From positions 1 to 5,162 of the forward strand of contig WGBT01000239.1 in assembly GCA_015494185.1 (NCBI GenBank): a stretch of DNA of 5,162 nt, read 5' to 3'. Positions 1-5,162 of this stretch are shown here, piece by piece. Position numbers and translations under genes: made by a program. This DNA is from Hyphomicrobiales bacterium. Its GTDB lineage: Bacteria; Pseudomonadota; Alphaproteobacteria; Rhizobiales; S144-35. Numbering within the stretch: position 1 is the stretch's first letter; every line of letters begins with the position of its first letter. The notes under the pieces were generated by a model, which was not told the DNA's origin, did no database searches, and was given only the letters and a program-made list of their open reading frames with translations.

Positions 1-836
1 CGCTGCAGCCGCGTGAGCTGCTTGAAGTGTCGATGATCCGTTCATTGGCAGGAGAATTGATCGAGGGAACGATCACCAAAAACCGGCCATTTCGCGCCCC
101 CCATCATTCGGCAAGCATGGCGGCCATCGTCGGCGGCGGCACCAAACCGCGGCCCGGTGAAGTGGCGCTTGCCCATCGTGGGGTTCTGTTTCTGGATGAA
201 TTGCCGGAATTTTCCGCGCACGTGTTGGATGCCATGCGTCAGCCTTTGGAAAATGGTGAGACGACCATTGCCCGCGCCAATCACAGGATTTCCTATCCCT
301 CGCGTTTTCAACTGGTGGCGGCGATGAACCCTTGTAAATGCGGCCGGGCCTTCGAGCCAGGTTATGCCTGCCCACGTGGCAAATCTTGTGTGGAGCGCTA
401 TCAAGCGCGGGTGTCGGGTCCGCTGTTGGATCGCATTGATTTACAAATCGAAGTTCCTGCCGTTACCGCCTCAGATCTGGCGCTTCCAGCGGCGTCGGAA
501 GACAGCAAAACAGTGCGCAAGCGGGTTCTGGCGGCGCGCAAACGTCAGCAGGAACGCTATAGTCGATTGGCCGAAAGCGAACCGGCGGCTGCCATGGTTG
601 CAACCAATAGCGAATGTCCGGCATGGTTGTTGGATCAAGTCGCTGCTTTGGGCAAGGAGGCCCAATGTCTGTTGCAGCAAGCCGCAAGCCAATTGAGCCT
701 GTCGGCGCGGGGCTATCACCGTTGCCTGCGGGTGGCGCGCACCATAGCGGATTTGGATGGCGCCGATCAGATCGGCCCGGCGCATATTTCCGAGGCATTG
801 AGCTATCGTGGTGAAACCTTGCGCCGTCCGCAATGA
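1..836 (+). CDS. comM: ComM/YifB-type Mg-chelatase-like AAA+ ATPase, 3' part (5' end outside window)
   Basis: The reading frame is open from the left edge (first whole codon at 3) to the TGA at 834-836. It gives 277 visible residues of a family normally about 500 long, so the N-terminal Lon-like domain and Walker A lie upstream. Visible in order are the RAPHHS motif after the first sensor region, a PGEVALAHRGVLFLDELPEF block containing Walker B (LFLDE, about nt 187-203), and AMNPCKCG. A four-cysteine cluster follows (codons at 333, 339, 369, 387), then SGPLLDRIDL with the conserved arginine, and the C-terminal Mg_chelatase_C region ending in a helical SARGYHR...RTIADL segment. ComM proteins are hexameric branch-migration helicases that extend integration of donor DNA in natural transformation; in non-competent bacteria the role is less clear. 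Nothing looks broken. The motif wording resembles alphaproteobacterial homologues. It is probably a separate transcription unit from the dab genes, although both point the same way. Confidence 0.93.
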   Translation, partial: LQPRELLEVSMIRSLAGELIEGTITKNRPFRAPHHSASMAAIVGGGTKPRPGEVALAHRGVLFLDELPEFSAHVLDAMRQPLENGETTIARANHRISYPSRFQLVAAMNPCKCGRAFEPGYACPRGKSCVERYQARVSGPLLDRIDLQIEVPAVTASDLALPAASEDSKTVRKRVLAARKRQQERYSRLAESEPAAAMVATNSECPAWLLDQVAALGKEAQCLLQQAASQLSLSARGYHRCLRVARTIADLDGADQIGPAHISEALSYRGETLRRPQ

Positions 837-970
837 AACCGGTCGATATTGAAAGTTTTATTGGGAATGTTTTGCACTTCAATCTGTCGCGCTGCAGCAA
901 GAGGGAACCGAGATCATATCATGATTTTGTCATGCTGGCTGTGGACATGATGCGATTGACTTCGATATAA
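833..970 (+). CDS. Possible 45-aa small ORF overlapping the comM stop
   Basis: An ATG at 833-835 overlaps the comM TGA as ATGA and opens a 45-codon frame ending with TAA at 968-970. The product starts MKPVDIESFIGNVLHF and is mixed, slightly basic and without an obvious membrane segment or recognisable domain. The 4-bp overlap is the usual geometry for translational coupling, which is the main argument in favour. Against it, no good Shine-Dalgarno sequence lies within 5-12 bases upstream. An open run of this length also arises by chance at a rate that cannot be dismissed, and the stop codon falls inside a candidate -10 box. I do not recognise the product. It is listed because it would otherwise be missed, not because it is likely. 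Confidence 0.18.
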   Translation: MKPVDIESFIGNVLHFNLSRCSKREPRSYHDFVMLAVDMMRLTSI

Positions 971-971
971 G
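942..971 (+). promoter_or_regulatory. Candidate sigma-70-like promoter for the dab cassette
   Basis: TGGACA at 942-947 (5 of 6 to TTGACA) and TATAAG at 966-971 (5 of 6 to TATAAT) are separated by 18 bases. Transcription would start near 978 and leave a 5' leader of roughly 175 nt before dabB. It is the best-spaced pair I found in the spacer. Two-box matches of this quality do occur by chance, and non-enterobacterial promoters can differ from the consensus. Confidence 0.35.
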
Positions 972-1096
972 CATGCGAGGGGAAAAGTGGCTGCACTGAG
1001 ATTATCGGGGTGGTTGGTCTAACACTTTAATGGTGATTTTGTCTTTCTCACACTCTTGAAGTGCCGACTCTGACCATCTGTTTTGCAGCATGTATT

Positions 1097-1132
1097 GGGG
1101 GCGTAAAAGTACAACCTTTGCGAATCGCCCCC
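1097..1132 (+). promoter_or_regulatory. GC-rich inverted repeat in the dabB 5' leader
   Basis: GGGGGCG (1097-1103) and CGCCCCC (1126-1132) form a perfect 7-bp inverted repeat around a 22-nt loop. Inside the loop AAAG (1106-1109) can pair with CTTT (1116-1119), giving a nested two-tier stem. It ends two bases before the dabB Shine-Dalgarno tract. No T run follows, so it is not an intrinsic terminator. It could be an RNA hairpin affecting translation, a protein-binding dyad, or a coincidence of G and C tracts. Confidence 0.4.
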
Positions 1133-1133
1133 T

Positions 1134-1144
1134 AGGAAGAGGGG
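1134..1144 (+). promoter_or_regulatory. Ribosome binding site of dabB
   Basis: The purine run AGGAAGAGGGG ends 10 bases before the ATG at 1155 and supports that start. The AGGGG part (1140-1144) is complementary to CCCCT at 1129-1133, so it could be masked if the upstream hairpin arm is freed. Confidence 0.6.
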
Positions 1145-1154
1145 ATCGTCCGGA

Positions 1155-2834
1155 ATGCAGTATTTGACTGCGGTCATCATCGGCTTACCGATGTTATCGG
1201 CGCTTGCCGGACAATTGTTGGGGGCCATACTCGATCGGCAGGTGGCTCGGCTGAGCATTTTCTTATTGGGTTTAACGACCCTGCTTGCCGCGCTCAATCT
1301 TTGGCACAGTGTTACCACGGGAACAACGGAGCAACTGGCGCTTGCCGATGATTGGGGCATTTTGCTATTTGATCCCCTCAGCGCCTTGATGCTGTTTGTG
1401 GTCGCCTTGATCAGCTTGATCGTCCACATTTATTCGAAACGTTACATGGCCGAAGAGTCCGGCTATGTCCGTTTTTTCGTGTTGCTGGACTTGATGACCA
1501 CAACGCTGCTTGCCATGGTGGCTGCCGGTGATTTGATCACCCTTTTGATCACATGGCACTTGGTCGGTGTTTTGCTTTATTTGCTGTTGGGTCAAGATAC
1601 CCGTAGCCATACCGCTTATCGCTACGCTTTTTGGACCTTGTTCACTTATCGGTTTGGTGATCTTCCCTTGGTGCTGGCCGCTGCGCTCCTCTATAACGCC
1701 TTTGGAACCTGGTCATTGCCAGAAATTTTTGCGGCCATATTGGCGAACCCCGCTCAACACACCGTTTTCGGCTTTCCATTGCCCTATGTGGTGGCCGCCT
1801 TGGTGGCTCTTGCCGCTTTTGCCCGATCCGCGCAATTTTTGCTTCATACATGGCTGCCTTATACGATGAGCGGTCCAACCCCGGTCTCGGCTCTCATGCA
1901 TGCCGGGATCGTCAATGCGGGGGGCTTCCTGGTCAACCGATTTGCTCCTGTCTTTGTACACTCTGACGGGGTTTTGCATTGGATGTTTGTAGTTGGCCTG
2001 GTAACCGCAATCGTTGGCTCGGTCTTGATGTTGGCCCAACATGACATCAAAAAGTCACTGGGCTATTCGACCATGGGCCAGATGGGATTCATGATCATGG
2101 AATGTGGGGTGGGCGCCTTTTCTCTGGCGATCTATCATCTCATTGCCCATGGGGTGTTCAAGGGAACCCTGTTTTTGGGATCAGGAAGTATCATCAATCA
2201 GGCGCGGACCGATGATGGGGTGCCCAAGAAAGACCTTTATACCTTTGTCGTTGACCGCAAACCAGCACCACAGCGGCGCCCCTGGTTATTGATGGCAGCT
2301 TTCACTTTGGTTGTCCCAGCGGTCATTTTGTTTTTTGCTCACTATTTTGTCGAACAAAATTTCTTTGAAAAACAGGGGGCGATCATCCTATTGTTTTTCG
2401 GTTGGATGACCGGTGCTCAGTTGATGTTCGCCACCCATCATATGCAAACAGAAAATGTCTTTCGTCAGTTTGCGCTTATCTTGGTTTCATTTACGGTGGT
2501 GGTTATTGGCTACACATTCATCGCCCATGCATTTGAATTGTTCTTATATCCGGATCCGGCCTTCCGTGCTCAGATTCATGCTGCAGCTGGAATCGATCTT
2601 AATTTATTTACAATTCTGGCATCGGTAATCGCCGTTGTTATCGTCATGGGGTGGTTGTTGACCTATTACACTGAGATCAAGCGGCCGCGGGCGCGCAACT
2701 GGTCACGACAGATTCGACATAAGCTCTATGGTGTTATTTCTCGGGAGTTTTATGTTGGGGCCGTTTACAATGAAATTGCGCGAAAACTCATTAACGGTGC
2801 GGACAAGCTTAACGCAATACTGAGGTGGCGGTAA
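1155..2834 (+). CDS. dabB: DabB: NuoL/MrpA-like cation-conducting membrane subunit of a DAB inorganic-carbon transporter
   Basis: This is a 559-residue polytopic inner-membrane protein of the proton-conducting transporter family (PF00361), with a NuoL-type N-terminal region. Family motifs are clear: FDPLSALM (about 72-79), FTYRFGD (163-169), FARSAQFLLHTWLP (222-235), GPTPVSALMHAGIVNAGG (240-257), HDIKKSLGYSTMGQMGF (296-312), and HLIAHGVFKGTLFLGSGS (328-345). H328, H332 and K336 match conserved residues of the discontinuous-helix region. The NAGG block and the DUF2309 gene downstream assign it to DabB (MpsA-like) rather than respiratory NuoL; no other nuo gene is present. In studied systems DabB passes H+ or Na+ to energise DabA. 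Compared by eye with E. coli NuoL, the TM5 Glu is H135, the TM7 Lys is R224 and the TM12 Lys is probably H396, while D178 is kept as D169. The C-terminus ends in an amphipathic basic stretch (EIKRPRARNWSRQI, then REFYVGAVYNE), shorter than the NuoL lateral helix. The start is supported by a purine-rich ribosome binding site. Confidence 0.9.
   Translation: MQYLTAVIIGLPMLSALAGQLLGAILDRQVARLSIFLLGLTTLLAALNLWHSVTTGTTEQLALADDWGILLFDPLSALMLFVVALISLIVHIYSKRYMAEESGYVRFFVLLDLMTTTLLAMVAAGDLITLLITWHLVGVLLYLLLGQDTRSHTAYRYAFWTLFTYRFGDLPLVLAAALLYNAFGTWSLPEIFAAILANPAQHTVFGFPLPYVVAALVALAAFARSAQFLLHTWLPYTMSGPTPVSALMHAGIVNAGGFLVNRFAPVFVHSDGVLHWMFVVGLVTAIVGSVLMLAQHDIKKSLGYSTMGQMGFMIMECGVGAFSLAIYHLIAHGVFKGTLFLGSGSIINQARTDDGVPKKDLYTFVVDRKPAPQRRPWLLMAAFTLVVPAVILFFAHYFVEQNFFEKQGAIILLFFGWMTGAQLMFATHHMQTENVFRQFALILVSFTVVVIGYTFIAHAFELFLYPDPAFRAQIHAAAGIDLNLFTILASVIAVVIVMGWLLTYYTEIKRPRARNWSRQIRHKLYGVISREFYVGAVYNEIARKLINGADKLNAILRWR
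2822..2828 (+). promoter_or_regulatory. Ribosome binding site of the middle gene, inside the dabB 3' end
   Basis: GAGGTGG lies within the last dabB codons, 9 bases before the ATG at 2838. With only 3 bp between the genes, this points to translational coupling on one transcript. Confidence 0.55.
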
Positions 2835-2837
2835 ATT

Positions 2838-3626
2838 ATGATTAATTATTTAGCCAATATGGGCGATTATTTATATTTGTTAATCACGGCGCTTTTTTTG
2901 CCTTTGTTTCCGCTCAATATTTTATTTCATGAGATGTTTGCTCGCTTTTCAAGCCGTTTGATTCGCAGTTTACTACTGTTGTTCTGGCCGCTACCAGGAC
3001 TTGCTTTGGTTGGACAGTCGCCAGATTTGGAGCCACCAGCTTGGCTGCTCAGTTGGGCTTTGGGCAGTTCCATTTTGTCGGCTTATCGAAGTTTGGCACT
3101 CCGCGATGTCGCCATCTGGATCAGCTTTTTGGCAACATCCGCTTGGGCGTTGCTGTGGGTCATCCGAGAGGGGGGTATGAGTTTCCCCTATCCGTCCTAT
3201 TTGTTGGCGGTTGCCATCAGTTTGCCATTGGTTCTGCTAACCCTTCTTACCGGCCATATTGAACGCCAATTCGGCGGTGCGCATATCGCTTTGAAATTGC
3301 AGCTGGCAGCTCGAACCCCACGCCTTGCGGGGTTGTTCGTTGCTGCAGTTTTAGCAGTCGTTGCGACACCAATCTTTCCAACATTCTTTGTCCTTTTAAA
3401 AATGATCACAGGGAATGTGGCCCAAGCCCCTGCCATAGCGGCGGTCATATTATTGGTCTGGCTGTTATGGAGTTGGTCAGGCGCCCGTATCCTGCAGGGG
3501 ATTATTGTTGGCGGAACAGCACAATCACAAGCGATTGATCTGAACTTGATCGTCACCTGGAGTTATGCACTTGGTTTGATTGGCCTCGCTGTGGCTGGAT
3601 TAGGGCTTGGAGGGGTGCTGCTATGA
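2838..3626 (+). CDS. Multi-pass membrane protein between dabB and dabA, resembling the C-terminal half of a NuoM/MrpD-type subunit
   Basis: This 262-residue, very hydrophobic protein has about eight likely membrane segments (roughly 8-31, 38-59, 68-84, 90-108, 119-139, 160-187, 196-221, 233-260). No signal peptide, enzyme motif or cofactor site is visible. From about 140 on, the order IERQFGG, then RTPRLAGLF, a helix broken by TPIFPTFF, and an AxxLLVWLLW helix ending near an Arg follows the late helices of NuoM/MrpD. There a GLPGxxGFxxE helix carries an essential charged residue; here K188 lies about two positions away. The N-terminal catalytic helices of that family (TM4-8) are not recognisable. 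The gene starts 3 bp after dabB and overlaps dabA by 4 bp, so it is very likely co-translated and part of the same membrane complex. A third, half-antiporter subunit is an inference. It could also be an assembly factor or a family-specific anchor for DabA. The first 30 codons are AT-rich, which keeps the initiation region open. Confidence 0.85.
   Translation: MINYLANMGDYLYLLITALFLPLFPLNILFHEMFARFSSRLIRSLLLLFWPLPGLALVGQSPDLEPPAWLLSWALGSSILSAYRSLALRDVAIWISFLATSAWALLWVIREGGMSFPYPSYLLAVAISLPLVLLTLLTGHIERQFGGAHIALKLQLAARTPRLAGLFVAAVLAVVATPIFPTFFVLLKMITGNVAQAPAIAAVILLVWLLWSWSGARILQGIIVGGTAQSQAIDLNLIVTWSYALGLIGLAVAGLGLGGVLL
3609..3615 (+). promoter_or_regulatory. Ribosome binding site of dabA
   Basis: GGAGGGG sits 7 bases before the ATG at 3623, inside the end of the preceding gene. 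It is the strongest Shine-Dalgarno of the three in the cassette. It fixes the dabA start at the ATGA overlap and suggests that DabA is made efficiently relative to its membrane partners. Confidence 0.7.
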
Positions 3627-5162
3627 ACTGTACTTTAGGTCGTCAACTAAGCATCCGGTCACGGGTCTATGTTGCAGGGAAACCTGTTCCGTTTTTTTGG
3701 CCGATGCGTTCTTTCATTCATCATAACCCTTTGCACGGATTGGAGGGATTGCCCTTCCCAGAAGCCGCAAAAATCGGATCTGAGCTGTTCCATGGGAAAA
3801 GCTTTCTCAGTCGCCGCCAATATCAAAAATATCTGAAGGCGGGCGAGATTCGCCAGGCGGATTTGCATACACAAGTGAACGCGTTTTGTGCTTCCCATCC
3901 AGCGATTGCCAATATTGATTTGAGCCGCTGGGCTGAAACCTTGCTGTGTCAGTTCAAGGAACCGCTTTTTCCAGAAAAGCGGCTGGTGACGGCTGAGCAG
4001 ATCTATGCCCGTTTACATCAGCAGACGGATCATCAGGATGAGCTTGGCAACTCAGATTTTCTCCCCTCTTATTTGCGTGGAGAACTGCTTGGCGATCGGC
4101 CTGTCTATGATGCTCTTGATGCGCTTTATGACAGTGATATTGGGGCGCGCTTGAACGAACAGGTGGTGCGGGCTTGTCTCGACTTTTTTGATGAAGGGCA
4201 GTCGGTTTGGGTAATGCCCAACCGAAGCAAGGGCTTTTTTGCAGCATGGCGCGATGTGGCGCCTTGGCGGGTGCGGCGGTTGTTGGCGAAAATTGAGGCC
4301 ACACAGCAAGGTCACAGCGAATTAACGCCAGAACAGGTGATTGATTACGTCATGAAAGCTCTTGAAGTGCCCGAAGAGCTTTGGACCAAAACCTTTACCC
4401 GCGAACTTGCAGCCCTTCATGGTTGGGCCGGTTTCATTCGTTGGCGCTCACAGGCCAAACATTATTATTGGGCGGAAAATTTCCCTGGTGATCTTGTCGA
4501 TCTGTTGGCGATACGCCTGACTTTGGCGATGGTTTTTCTGAATGAAAGGCGATATAAGCGCCTTCCCAAAACACAGCAAGCGCTCAAGGCGCTGATCGAA
4601 AACCATCCCCATGAAACCTATTTGCGGTTGGAGCTGAACAGCGGGGAGATATTGCCAAGCCAGGTGCGTGTCGTCGAAGCTGTTTTGGCATACGGCCGCA
4701 GCGCCCAAATCGAGCGGGTTTGCACAACCTATATTGTGGAAAAACGCGCCAAACAGGCAGATTTGATTACCGAAAGATTGAAGGCGCTTGCAAAACAATG
4801 CGAGGCGGAAAAGGCTCTAGACGATTTGTCTAAGGAAGAGTTTGCTCGGTTACTGGATATTCTCATCACCCTTGAAGCCCAAGAGGGCATGATCTGGTTG
4901 CGCGCCATGGAGGCCAAAGCGCTTAATGATTTGGTAAAACAGGTCAATGTTGAGCCCCCATCGCCACGGGTAAAACGGCCTTTTGTTCAGGCCGCCTTCT
5001 GCATCGATACCCGTTCCGAACGCATTCGCCGGCATTTGGAGTCGGTGGGTGATTATCAGACTTTTGGGATCGCTGGCTTTTTTGGTGTGCCGGTGAGCCT
5101 GATTGAACTTGGTAAAGGAAGCGAGGCGCATCTGTGTCCGGTTCTGCTCACCCCTAAAAACC
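3623..5162 (+). CDS. dabA: DabA (DUF2309): beta-carbonic-anhydrase-like subunit of the DAB inorganic-carbon transporter, 3' end outside window
   Basis: The ATG at 3623 overlaps the previous gene's TGA. I translated the frame codon by codon and it stays open to the right edge, giving 513 residues of a family usually about 800-1000 long. Family landmarks are FIHHNPLHGLE (31-41), DEGQSVWVMPNRSKGFFAAWR (from about 190), GWAGFIRWR (267-275), a helical, possibly coiled-coil stretch around 372-440, and FCIDTRSERIRRHLE (459-473) followed by FGIAGFFGVPV and CPVLLTP. C460 and D462 correspond to the Cys and Asp that with a later His and Cys form the zinc site of characterised DabA; R464 would complete the beta-CA Asp-Arg pair. 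The later His and Cys lie beyond the window. The protein is mostly soluble, docks on the cytosolic face of DabB, and is thought to hydrate CO2 vectorially to bicarbonate when DabB supplies cation flow. The motif comes about 110 residues later than in H. neapolitanus DabA2 (C351), so this is a long-N-terminus form. Confidence 0.93.
   Translation, partial: MNCTLGRQLSIRSRVYVAGKPVPFFWPMRSFIHHNPLHGLEGLPFPEAAKIGSELFHGKSFLSRRQYQKYLKAGEIRQADLHTQVNAFCASHPAIANIDLSRWAETLLCQFKEPLFPEKRLVTAEQIYARLHQQTDHQDELGNSDFLPSYLRGELLGDRPVYDALDALYDSDIGARLNEQVVRACLDFFDEGQSVWVMPNRSKGFFAAWRDVAPWRVRRLLAKIEATQQGHSELTPEQVIDYVMKALEVPEELWTKTFTRELAALHGWAGFIRWRSQAKHYYWAENFPGDLVDLLAIRLTLAMVFLNERRYKRLPKTQQALKALIENHPHETYLRLELNSGEILPSQVRVVEAVLAYGRSAQIERVCTTYIVEKRAKQADLITERLKALAKQCEAEKALDDLSKEEFARLLDILITLEAQEGMIWLRAMEAKALNDLVKQVNVEPPSPRVKRPFVQAAFCIDTRSERIRRHLESVGDYQTFGIAGFFGVPVSLIELGKGSEAHLCPVLLTPKN
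4355..4382 (+). repeat. 9-bp perfect inverted repeat inside dabA
   Basis: AAAGCTCTT (4355-4363) and AAGAGCTTT (4374-4382) are exact reverse complements around a 10-nt loop, within codons for KALEVPEELW. It can form a hairpin in the mRNA. No T run follows, so it is not a terminator. It may simply reflect the codons used for an amphipathic helix. Confidence 0.35.

Larger units (their letters stand above)
837..1154. other. Intergenic spacer / dabB upstream region
   Basis: About 318 bases separate the comM stop from the dabB start. Apart from the weak small ORF at its left end I see no gene on either strand. The spacer contains a promoter-like pair near 942-971, an inverted repeat at 1097-1132 and the dabB ribosome binding site. 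No GC-rich stem followed by a T run is present, so comM has no recognisable intrinsic terminator here. No LysR-type operator dyad could be defended, although CO2-responsive LysR regulators are common for carbon-uptake genes. Confidence 0.75.

Noticed and set aside
848..883. Possible comM terminator: ATTGAA (848-853) pairing with TTCAAT (878-883)
   Set aside because: The stem is AT-rich with a bulge, the loop is large and no T run follows, so it does not meet the pattern of an intrinsic terminator.
956..984. TTGACT at 956-961 as an alternative -35 box
   Set aside because: At 16-18 bases downstream the sequence is G-rich (around GGGGAA) with no -10-like element.
1053..1065. 13-base direct repeat CTCTTGAAGTGCC shared with 4359-4371 inside dabA
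   Set aside because: A single match of this length in a 5-kb window is close to chance expectation, and one copy is coding while the other is not.
1019..1429. Reverse-strand 136-codon frame across the spacer and the start of dabB
   Set aside because: It overlaps the well-supported dabB antisense, has no recognisable domain or ribosome binding site, and its product looks like a shadow translation.
1155..2834. Reading this gene as respiratory complex I nuoL
   Set aside because: No nuoK, nuoM or nuoN gene neighbours it, the catalytic Glu/Lys residues differ, and a DUF2309 gene lies in the same operon, which fits DabB instead.
3954..4315. Reverse-strand frames of 87-116 codons inside dabA, and similar ones at 4448-5131
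   Set aside because: They are antisense to a continuous, motif-rich dabA frame, and their low-complexity His/Pro/Gln-rich products have no family features.

Overview
The window reads as one co-directional (+) stretch of a bacterial chromosome with no mobile elements, structural RNA genes or CRISPR. It holds the 3' end of a comM/yifB-type AAA+ gene (1-836), then a spacer of about 318 bases with no firmly supported gene (837-1154). A tightly packed three-gene cassette follows: dabB (1155-2834), an unnamed membrane-protein gene (2838-3626) and dabA (3623 to beyond the right edge). The wording of the ComM motifs resembles alphaproteobacterial ComM. That, with roughly mid-range GC, suggests a proteobacterium, probably an alphaproteobacterium. 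This is an impression from reading, not a phylogeny.

The core is a DAB-type (DabA-DabB; MpsAB in staphylococci) inorganic-carbon accumulation locus. DabB belongs to the proton-conducting NuoL/MrpA-like family. DabA (DUF2309/PF10070) is a beta-carbonic-anhydrase-like zinc protein. In characterised systems the pair uses a cation gradient to drive net conversion of CO2 to cytosolic bicarbonate. The DabA here is cut off after 513 residues, but the Cys-x-Asp-x-Arg active-site motif (C460, D462, R464) lies inside the window.

The most interesting element is the 262-residue multi-pass protein between dabB and dabA. It is coupled to both neighbours (3-bp gap upstream, 4-bp ATGA overlap downstream). 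Its second half reads like the C-terminal helices of a NuoM/MrpD-type antiporter-like subunit, so it may be a third, half-antiporter subunit of the complex. DabB itself carries unusual residues by eye alignment to E. coli NuoL: His for the TM5 Glu, Arg for the TM7 Lys and His for the TM12 Lys.

The spacer upstream of dabB holds a plausible sigma-70-like promoter (942-971). It also has a long leader with a GC-rich hairpin next to the Shine-Dalgarno sequence. That hairpin's 3' arm could instead pair with the Shine-Dalgarno, a speculative switch. A 45-codon ORF overlaps the comM stop as ATGA but is weakly supported. No convincing terminator separates comM from the dab cassette.
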